A program made the position numbers and the translations under genes. The notes beneath the pieces are model-generated. The model was not told the DNA's origin. It searched no databases and worked only from the letters and a program-made list of their open reading frames with translations. From CAZFAT01 sp964517075 (GTDB taxonomy: Bacteria > Acidobacteriota > Vicinamibacteria > Vicinamibacterales > SCN-69-37), in the NCBI GenBank assembly GCA_964517075.1, contig CAZFAT010000368.1:1-9529 (forward strand): a DNA stretch of 9,529 nt, given 5' to 3'. Positions 1-5,120 of this stretch are shown here, one piece after another (positions within the stretch are counted from its first letter, which is position 1; every line of letters starts with the position of its first letter).

Positions 1-1176
1 GCCGCGGGCGTCGGCGCCGCCGACCTCCGCTCGCTCGCGGATCTGCCGCGCCTGCCGTTCACGACGAAGGCCGAGCTAGTGCTCGACCAGCAGACGCACT
101 CGCCGTGGGGCACCGCGCTCAGTGAACCGCTCGATCGATACACGCGGTACTTCCAGACGTCCTCGACCACCGGCCGGCCGCTGCGCTGGCTCGACACCGC
201 CTCGAGCTGGCAGTGGGTGCTCGACTGCTGGAAAGCTGTGTATCGCGCGGCGCGGGTCCAGGCGGGCGATCGCATCTTCTTCCCCTTTTCCTTCGGTCCG
301 TTCCTCGGGTTCTGGTCGGCGTTCGAAGCCGGGGCGCAGATGGGCGCGCAGGTCGTGCCCGGCGGCGGCATGTCCAGCCAGGTGCGGCTCGGCATGATCG
401 AAGGCGTCGGCGCCACCGTGCTCTGCGCCACGCCGACCTACGCGCTCCGGCTCGCCCAGGTTGCGCTCGAGGAGCACTCGGCGTCCTGGCTCGCCAGCCT
501 CGCGGTGCGCGTGATCATCGTCGCGGGTGAACCGGGCGGCAGCATCCCGGCGACGCGCGACCTGATCGCCAGCCGCTGGGGCGCCCGCGTGATCGATCAT
601 CACGGGTTGACCGAAGTCGGTCCGGTCAGCTTCGAGTGCTGGGAGCGGTCCGGGGGCCTGCATCTCAACGAGGTCGAATACATCGGGGAGATCCTCGATC
701 CGGTCAGCGGCGCGCCGGTGCCCGACGGGACGATGGGTGAGCTGGTGATCACGAATCTGGGCCGGAACGCCAGTCCCGTCCTGCGCTACCGGACGGGTGA
801 TCTGGTCGTCCGCCGGCGCGGTACGTGCGCGTGCGGGCGGACGCTGGCGTGGCTGGAGGGCGGCATCCTCGCGCGCGCGGACGACATGGTGACCGTGCGC
901 GGCGTGAACGTCTATCCGGCGGCGATTGAGGCCGTCATTCGCAAGGTGCCGGGCGTCGCCGAGTTCCGATCGACCGTCGCCCGCGACGGCGCGATGCGGA
1001 CGCTCGCGGTTGAGATCGAGCTGGAGCCGTCGGCGCCGGACGCCGGCGCGGTGCCGGTCCGCGTCGCCGCCGATCTGCGACAGGCGCTCGGCCTCACCGT
1101 GCCGGTTCAGGTCGCGGCGGCCGGCAGTCTGCCGCGCTATGAGTTGAAATCGACGAGATTCATTGTCGCGGAGTGA
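1..1176 (+). CDS. PaaK-type AMP-forming acyl/aryl-CoA ligase, 5' end outside window
   Basis: This enzyme activates a carboxylic acid with ATP to an acyl-adenylate, then transfers it to CoA in the cytoplasm. The frame is open from base 1 and its first residues (LPRLPFTTKAEL) look like the usual N-terminal part of phenylacetate-CoA ligases, so the gene begins upstream; the GTG at 79 is not the start. Counting from the first codon: phosphate-binding motif SSTTGRP at 54-60, GLTEVGP at 202-208, adenylate-binding YRTGDL at 263-268, then a C-terminal domain with RADDM..RGVNVYP (about 292-306) and a late lysine in ELKSTR (K383), the position of the catalytic lysine in this superfamily. A CACGRT motif (C276, C278) precedes the hinge. 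The 391 visible codons suggest about 40-50 residues are missing compared with typical PaaK. The family is clear; the substrate is not, and phenylacetate is only one option. No terminator is visible after the stop. Confidence 0.87.
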   Translation, partial: AAGVGAADLRSLADLPRLPFTTKAELVLDQQTHSPWGTALSEPLDRYTRYFQTSSTTGRPLRWLDTASSWQWVLDCWKAVYRAARVQAGDRIFFPFSFGPFLGFWSAFEAGAQMGAQVVPGGGMSSQVRLGMIEGVGATVLCATPTYALRLAQVALEEHSASWLASLAVRVIIVAGEPGGSIPATRDLIASRWGARVIDHHGLTEVGPVSFECWERSGGLHLNEVEYIGEILDPVSGAPVPDGTMGELVITNLGRNASPVLRYRTGDLVVRRRGTCACGRTLAWLEGGILARADDMVTVRGVNVYPAAIEAVIRKVPGVAEFRSTVARDGAMRTLAVEIELEPSAPDAGAVPVRVAADLRQALGLTVPVQVAAAGSLPRYELKSTRFIVAE

Positions 1177-1192
1177 CACCCTGTCTGCTGTA

Positions 1193-1255
1193 TTGATGAA
1201 TGGGTGATCGCGTCATTATTGATGATTGATTGATGATTGAAGGATTGATGATTGG
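1193..1255. repeat. Short direct repeats TTGATGA / TTGATGATTGA
   Basis: The heptamer TTGATGA occurs at 1193-1199, 1219-1225, 1230-1236 and 1245-1251. The middle two sit in a perfect head-to-tail duplication of an 11-base unit, TTGATGATTGA, at 1219-1229 and 1230-1240. A third unit at 1245-1255 differs only in its last base. An ATG inside the repeat (1230) opens a frame into the downstream gene but has no ribosome binding site and no signal-peptide context, so the repeat is treated as non-coding. Confidence 0.75.
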
Positions 1256-1286
1256 GGCCGGCTCGCGCCGCCCTCGATGGGGCCAG

Positions 1287-1294
1287 AGGAGAGG
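1287..1294 (+). promoter_or_regulatory. Ribosome binding site deciding the beta-propeller start
   Basis: The purine run AGGAGAGG lies 4 bases before the ATG at 1299; its AGGAG core is 7 bases away. This and the signal peptide that begins there select 1299 over the in-frame upstream ATG at 1230. Confidence 0.7.
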
Positions 1295-1298
1295 ATCC

Positions 1299-2633
1299 AT
1301 GATGCGTCTGCCTGTGCTTGCTCTCGCGCTGATGGGGTCGCTGAGCGTGGTCGTGTCGGCCGAGGACTGGCCGCAGTGGCGCGGGCCGGCGGGCACCGGT
1401 GTGTCGACCGAGAAGAACCTGCCCGTGCGCTGGAGCGCGACGGAGAACGTCGCGTGGCGCGCCGATCTCGGCGGCGTCGGCGTCTCGTCCCCCATCGTGC
1501 TCGGCACGCGGGTGTTCGTGACCTCGCAGCTGGGCGCCGGCGCGAGCCGACAGGGACCGAGGCTCGCGCAGGGCGCCGCGGCCGGCGACGCCGGTGAGCG
1601 CAGCCTGGGCGTGCCGCGTGCCGCCGCCGGGGCGGCCACGGGCCGTCTCACCTTCCTCGTCGAGGCGTTCGATCGGGCGAGCGGCAAGCGCCTCTGGCAG
1701 TACCGGCTCGAGGCGTCCGGTCCCATGCCGACGGTGCACGACAAGCACAACATGGCGTCGCCCAGTCCCGTCACCGACGGCACGCGCGTCTACGCCTGGT
1801 TCAGCACCGGCCAGATCGTCGCGCTCGATCTCGAGGGCCGTCTCGTCTGGCAGCGCCATCTGGGTCAGGAGAACGGGCCCTTCGAGATCAACTGGGGCCA
1901 CTCCAGCTCGCCCACGGTGTTCGGGGACACGCTGATCCTCCTCTGCGATCACGATCCCGCGTCGTACCTGCTCGCGGTGGACTCGCGAACCGGCCGCGAC
2001 CGGTGGAAGGCGGACCGCGGTCGGGGCCGGCAGTCCTACAGCACGCCCTTTGTCGTGCAGACTGCCGCCGGGCCCGAGCTGATCGTCAACTCGAGCCAGC
2101 GCGTCGATGCGTACGACCCGAAGTCGGGCACGCTCCTCTGGCACGTCGGCGCACCGCACCAGTTTCCGATTCCTTCTCCGGCGTTTCACGACGGCGTGCT
2201 GTACCTGTCGCGCGGCTACCGCAGCGGACCGTACATGGCCGTTCGCGCCGGCGGCCGCGGTGACGTCACCGCCACGCACCTGCTGTGGCAGACGCCGACC
2301 GGAGCGCCCTACATCTCGTCGCTGGTCTACGACAATGGACTCGTGTACATGGCGAGTGACGTGGGCGGCGTCACCGCCGTGGACGCCGCGACCGGCCAGC
2401 GCGTCTGGCAGCATCGCATTCCAGGCATCTTCTCCGCTTCGCCCGTGGCCGGCGACGGCAAGGTGTATTTCGTCAGCGAAACCGGCGAGGTCACGGTCCT
2501 CCGCGCCGGCCGCACGCCGGAAGTGCTCGCGACGAATGCGCTCGGCGAACGCCTGATCGCCTCACCGGCGATCTCCAACGGCCAGATCTTCCTGCGCAGC
2601 GACGACCGGTTGTTCTGCATCGGTAAGAGCTGA
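1299..2633 (+). CDS. Secreted PQQ-like beta-propeller repeat protein
   Basis: This exported protein of 444 residues probably folds as a BamB/PQQ-dehydrogenase-type beta-propeller. Residues 1-21 are a signal peptide with likely cleavage at VSA-ED. The mature protein opens with DWPQWRGP, a signature of many PQQ-repeat proteins in Acidobacteria and Planctomycetes. Blade-closing repeats of the form D..G...W are visible: FDRASGKRLWQ (124-134), ALDLEGRLVWQ (175-185), AVDSRTGRDRW (226-236), AYDPKSGTLLW (271-281) and AVDAATGQRVW (359-370). An Ala/Gly/Arg-rich insertion at about 78-116 interrupts the first blade. I see no catalytic dehydrogenase partner, so an enzyme role is unsupported; a scaffolding or binding role outside the inner membrane is more likely. 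The stop codon overlaps the first arm of the downstream repeat array. Start 1299 is chosen on its ribosome binding site and signal peptide; ATG 1302 is a possible alternative. Confidence 0.86.
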   Translation: MMRLPVLALALMGSLSVVVSAEDWPQWRGPAGTGVSTEKNLPVRWSATENVAWRADLGGVGVSSPIVLGTRVFVTSQLGAGASRQGPRLAQGAAAGDAGERSLGVPRAAAGAATGRLTFLVEAFDRASGKRLWQYRLEASGPMPTVHDKHNMASPSPVTDGTRVYAWFSTGQIVALDLEGRLVWQRHLGQENGPFEINWGHSSSPTVFGDTLILLCDHDPASYLLAVDSRTGRDRWKADRGRGRQSYSTPFVVQTAAGPELIVNSSQRVDAYDPKSGTLLWHVGAPHQFPIPSPAFHDGVLYLSRGYRSGPYMAVRAGGRGDVTATHLLWQTPTGAPYISSLVYDNGLVYMASDVGGVTAVDAATGQRVWQHRIPGIFSASPVAGDGKVYFVSETGEVTVLRAGRTPEVLATNALGERLIASPAISNGQIFLRSDDRLFCIGKS

Positions 2634-2875
2634 AGAACGTGAAGTCGCTCGAAGTACCGGGCGCCGCCGCGGTCGGACAAGAGCCAAACAGGAAGAGCTG
2701 AAGGTCATGAAGGATGGTTGACCTTCATGTTCTTCAAATCTTCATGAGCACAAGGCTCCAGGCGTGACCAACGCGTGTGCTGACCTGCCGTTCTGCTGGC
2801 CGGAACCGGATCCAGAGCATCATCATGAAGAAATGAAGGCCCTGAAGGACGACAGGTTGACTTCACGTTCTTCAG
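2630..2875. repeat. Array of TGAAG dyads in both orientations, nested hairpin potential
   Basis: TGAAG pairs spaced 8-9 bases apart recur in both orientations: forward at 2631/2640, forward at 2699/2708, reverse (CTTCA) at 2723/2732/2740, forward at 2826/2834/2843 and reverse at 2861/2870. The outermost arms, 2630-2646 and 2859-2875, are perfect 17-base reverse complements. The two triplets, 2723-2744 and 2826-2847, mirror each other including their 9/8 and 8/9 spacing, so they can pair inside the outer stem. A 9-base stem, TGAAGGTCA (2699-2707) with TGACCTTCA (2719-2727), is an alternative local fold. This looks like a REP/BIME-like palindromic repeat cluster. There is no transposase, and the repeat-spacer regularity of CRISPR is absent. 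Confidence 0.72.
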
Positions 2876-2893
2876 GTTCCGTGCTGTCCGTGG

Positions 2894-2899
2894 TACCCT
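2894..2899 (+). promoter_or_regulatory. Possible extended -10 of the ceramidase-like gene
   Basis: TACCCT preceded by TG at 2891-2892 resembles an extended -10 element. It would place transcription start near 2906, giving a leader of about 24 bases that includes the ribosome binding site. The matching -35 region (TTCAGG at 2871-2876, inside the last repeat arm) is poor. If real, the repeat array abuts or overlaps this promoter. Confidence 0.3.
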
Positions 2900-2917
2900 C
2901 GGCGCGGACGCTCCCCC

Positions 2918-2922
2918 GGAGG
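2918..2922 (+). promoter_or_regulatory. Ribosome binding site GGAGG of the ceramidase-like gene
   Basis: GGAGG lies 7 bases before the ATG at 2930, where a clear signal peptide begins, and so fixes that start. Confidence 0.75.
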
Positions 2923-2929
2923 CCCTTCC

Positions 2930-4393
2930 ATGCTGCCCCTGATTCGCCTCACGCTGGTCATCCTGGTCGCGGTGCTGCTGGTGCCGGCGTCGAGACTCGC
3001 CGGCCAGGCCCAGGCGCCCGCCCCGCAGCGGGTCCTGCGCGCCGGCGCCGCCACGAGCAACATCACCCCGCCGCTCGGCGTCGGGATCGTCGGCAACTGG
3101 AACACGCCGGCGGCCACGCAGGTTCACGACGAGCTCCACGCGCGCTGTCTCGTGCTGGACGACGGGACGACGCGGATGGCGTTCGCGATCGTGGACAACG
3201 TGTCGGTCGATCGCGAGGTGTTCGACGAGGCGAAGCGGCAGATTCGCGAGGCAACCGGCCTGGCGCCCGAGCGGATGCTGATGGCGTCCACGCATACGCA
3301 CTCGGGCCCGAGCGCCCGCGGATCCAATGCCTTCGACATCGGCCAGTCGCTCGACGAGTACCAGAGGTTTCTCGCCAGGCGTATCGCGGACGGTGTCCGC
3401 CGCGCCCTGGAGCACCTCGAGCCGGCGCGCGTGGCGTGGGGCGCGGTCGACGTGCCGCAGCACGTGTTCAACCGCCGCTGGCTGGTCAGGCCGGGCGCGG
3501 CGAACCTCAGCCCGTTTGGCGTGCAGGAGCAGGCGCTGATGAACCCCGGCGCCGGCAACCCCAACATCGTCGAACCGGCCGGTCCCACCGACCCGCAGGT
3601 GTCGTTCATCTCGGTCCAGGCGGCCGATGGGCGCCCGATCGCGCTGCTGGCCAATTACTCGCTGCACTACGTCGGTGGCGTGCCGTCGACGCACATTTCC
3701 GCGGACTACTTCGCGGCCTTCGCGGACCGGATGCAGCAGCTGCTGGGCGCCGATCGGCTCGACCCGCCGTTCGTGGGCATCATGTCCAACGGGACGAGCG
3801 GCGACGTGAACAACATCAACGTCGCGGCGAAGCCAGGTCAGACGCTGAAGTTCCCGCCGTACGGCAAGCTGCGGCTCGTGGCAAGCGACGTCGCCGAGGC
3901 TGTCTTCGGCGTTCAACAGAAGCTCCAGTACCGGGAATGGGTCGAGCTGAAAACCGCGCAAGCGGAACTGCCGCTCCAGACGCGCCGGCCGGCGCCGCCA
4001 CTGGTGGAGTGGGCGAAGCAGGTGCTCGCGCGGCCGGCGGGCTCGAAGCCGAATCACCCGCGCGAGGAGGAATACGCACGCCGGACGATCAGCCTGGCGA
4101 CGTGGCCGGCTGAAGTCAGCGTGATCCTTCAGGCGTTCCGCATCGGCGACGTGGGCATTGCGACGATTCCCTTCGAGACGTTTGCGGAGATCGGCTTGGA
4201 GCTGAAGGCCAGGAGTCCGATCAAGCCGATGTTCACGATCGAGCTGGCCAACGGCGCCTACGGCTACCTGCCGTCACCCCGGCAGCACGCGCACGGCGGC
4301 TACGAGACGTGGCTCGGCACCAACCGCGTCGAGCCCCACGCCTCGGACAAGATGGTCGCGAAGCTGGTCGAACTGCTCGGGTCATTGCGGTAG
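2930..4393 (+). CDS. Exported neutral/alkaline ceramidase-like hydrolase
   Basis: This 487-residue protein resembles the N-terminal catalytic domain of neutral/alkaline non-lysosomal ceramidases, zinc amidases that split ceramide into sphingosine and fatty acid. A signal peptide spans about 1-29, ending AQA-PA. Family marks are seen in order: SNITPPLGV (43-51), the zinc-ligand motif THTHSGP (121-127), a second histidine in NYSLHYVG (H246), NGTSGDVNN (287-295, candidate active-site S290), PFETF (E416 at the metal-ligand glutamate position) and NGAYGYLP...GGYET (441-460, ligand tyrosine region). The assignment of individual residues is by motif position, not alignment. Characterised bacterial ceramidases are longer (about 650 residues) and end in an Ig-like domain, which is absent here, so the substrate may be another amide. 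GGAGG precedes the start by 7 bases; the gene stands downstream of the repeat array and is followed by a hairpin. Confidence 0.84.
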   Translation: MLPLIRLTLVILVAVLLVPASRLAGQAQAPAPQRVLRAGAATSNITPPLGVGIVGNWNTPAATQVHDELHARCLVLDDGTTRMAFAIVDNVSVDREVFDEAKRQIREATGLAPERMLMASTHTHSGPSARGSNAFDIGQSLDEYQRFLARRIADGVRRALEHLEPARVAWGAVDVPQHVFNRRWLVRPGAANLSPFGVQEQALMNPGAGNPNIVEPAGPTDPQVSFISVQAADGRPIALLANYSLHYVGGVPSTHISADYFAAFADRMQQLLGADRLDPPFVGIMSNGTSGDVNNINVAAKPGQTLKFPPYGKLRLVASDVAEAVFGVQQKLQYREWVELKTAQAELPLQTRRPAPPLVEWAKQVLARPAGSKPNHPREEEYARRTISLATWPAEVSVILQAFRIGDVGIATIPFETFAEIGLELKARSPIKPMFTIELANGAYGYLPSPRQHAHGGYETWLGTNRVEPHASDKMVAKLVELLGSLR

Positions 4394-4399
4394 AACCTC

Positions 4400-4421
4400 C
4401 CGCGGGGCTGAAGCCCCGCGG
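4400..4421. repeat. Perfect GC-rich hairpin, REP-like or weak terminator
   Basis: CCGCGGGGC and GCCCCGCGG form a 9-base-pair perfect stem around a TGAA loop, 6 bases after the ceramidase-like stop. No T-run follows, so it is not a classical intrinsic terminator. It could protect the 3' end of the message or be a copy of a dispersed palindromic repeat; from memory, similar CGCGGGGCT...AGCCCCGCGGCTAC palindromes are frequent between genes in high-GC soil bacteria. Confidence 0.65.
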
Positions 4422-4437
4422 CTACGATGTACTTGAT

Positions 4438-4444
4438 AGCGAGG
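4438..4444 (+). promoter_or_regulatory. Ribosome binding site deciding the start of the repeat-tail protein
   Basis: AGCGAGG ends 6 bases before the ATG at 4451. The in-frame ATG at 4427 lies against the hairpin with no comparable site, so 4451 is preferred. Confidence 0.5.
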
Positions 4445-4450
4445 CCATTC

Positions 4451-5101
4451 ATGACGCTCTGCGCCTTACGGGCACTTGCGATCGTCGTCTTCACCGCGAG
4501 TCTTGCATCGGCGCAGACGGCACCCGCGTCGGCCCCGTCTGCGACAAACTTCGACGGCGAGTGGGCGGGGAGCGGAGGCATCCGGCTCGTGCTCAAGGTT
4601 GATCCCGCCGGGCTGACTGGAACCGTGATGGAACCGGCTGGCGCCGGTCCGATCACGATCGAGCGGGGAAGTGTCAGCGGCCGGACCGCCACGTTCGTGA
4701 CGTCACGATCGGTGAACGGGGAGCCCGTGACGGTGACGTGGACCGCCGAATTGAACGACGACGACACGCTGGCGGTGAGCCGGTTGATGGACAGCAACGG
4801 CGCGGGGCGCGAGGGTCGTGGGGCCGCGGCGGGGCGTGGACGAGGAGAACGCGGCGGTGGTGCGCGGGCTGGTCGAGGGGCGGGCCGGGCCGGACGTGGC
4901 CGCGCGGGTGGCGGCGCGCCGCCGGAAGCGGGCGGCGGCGCGCGAGGTCGGGCCGGCGGCGGCGAACGAGGTCGGGCCGGCGGTGGCGAACGAGGCCGCG
5001 CGGGCGGTGGGGAACGCGGGCGCGCCGGCGGTGGCAGGCGCGGCGGCGACCCTGGTGGCGCGTTCGGCGCGTTTCCCGAGATCCTGCGCCGCGTGCCGTA
5101 G
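4451..5101 (+). CDS. Small exported protein: beta-rich domain plus Gly/Arg/Ala repeat tail
   Basis: I do not recognise a characterised family. The 216-residue product has a signal peptide (1-21, cleavage SLASA-QT). Residues 33-113 look like a compact beta domain opening with FDGEWAGSGGIRLVLKVDPA and continuing with alternating polar and hydrophobic stretches, a layout often seen in uncharacterised secreted acidobacterial proteins. From about 117 to 204 the chain is almost only Gly, Arg and Ala, strongly basic, with four consecutive 8-residue units (one ARGRAGGG, then three ERGRAGGG; 164-195). It ends FGAFPEILRRVP. A basic disordered tail outside the cytoplasm could bind anionic surface polymers; that is inference. 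A second frame over the tail is also open and richer in G/C at third positions, so a frame error is possible but not needed. The gene converges with the esterase gene, 19 bases apart. Confidence 0.7.
   Translation: MTLCALRALAIVVFTASLASAQTAPASAPSATNFDGEWAGSGGIRLVLKVDPAGLTGTVMEPAGAGPITIERGSVSGRTATFVTSRSVNGEPVTVTWTAELNDDDTLAVSRLMDSNGAGREGRGAAAGRGRGERGGGARAGRGAGRAGRGRAGGGAPPEAGGGARGRAGGGERGRAGGGERGRAGGGERGRAGGGRRGGDPGGAFGAFPEILRRVP
4940..5035 (+). repeat. Four tandem 24-base coding repeats
   Basis: Four in-frame 24-base units encode one ARGRAGGG and three ERGRAGGG. Units start at 4940, 4964, 4988 and 5012. The second and first are nearly identical in DNA; the later ones vary mainly at silent positions. 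The unit length being a multiple of three keeps the frame when copies are gained or lost. Confidence 0.85.
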
Positions 5102-5120
5102 AAATCACATCGTCAATGTC

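Larger units (their letters stand above)
1177..1298. other. AT-rich spacer between ligase and beta-propeller genes
   Basis: This 122-base spacer drops sharply in G+C between about 1190 and 1255 compared with the flanking genes. It holds the TTGATGATTGA repeats listed separately and, at its 3' end, the ribosome binding site of the next gene. The low melting stability makes it a natural place for a promoter, but I cannot pick out a confident -35/-10 pair. I see no terminator hairpin. Confidence 0.6.
2634..2929. other. Repeat-filled spacer before the ceramidase-like gene
   Basis: This 296-base spacer carries no gene I believe in. It holds the TGAAG repeat array (listed separately), a GC-rich linker at about 2655-2680 without features, a central segment of ordinary composition at 2747-2822 with a weak six-base stem (AGCACA 2747-2752 with TGTGCT 2776-2781), and the leader of the downstream gene. 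Open frames crossing it are uninterrupted only because of high G+C. Confidence 0.65.

Noticed and set aside
76..1179. 367-codon minus-strand frame opposite the CoA ligase
   Set aside because: Composition-driven shadow; the plus strand shows the full set of adenylate-forming enzyme motifs.
1230..1298. 23-codon N-terminal extension of the beta-propeller protein
   Set aside because: It is encoded by the TTGATGA repeat, has no ribosome binding site and would place charged residues before the signal peptide.
1137..2414. 425-codon minus-strand frame opposite the beta-propeller gene
   Set aside because: Shadow of a clear plus-strand gene; low-complexity Arg/Ala/Gly content and no family motif.
2630..2875. 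CRISPR-like array
   Set aside because: Repeats are 5-17 bases, occur in both orientations and are unevenly spaced, and there is no cas gene.
2630..2875. Insertion sequence
   Set aside because: The inverted arms enclose only about 212 bases without a transposase frame, and no flanking target duplication is evident. At most a MITE-like element.
2705..4113. Long open frames on both strands (450 codons minus, 449 codons plus) overlapping the ceramidase-like gene
   Set aside because: Both are alternative frames of a gene with clear family motifs, and both run through the repeat array. Neither has a credible start site or recognisable sequence.
5102..5120. Bidirectional terminator between the convergent small-protein and esterase genes
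   Set aside because: Only 19 bases separate the stops and I see no stem or T-run there.
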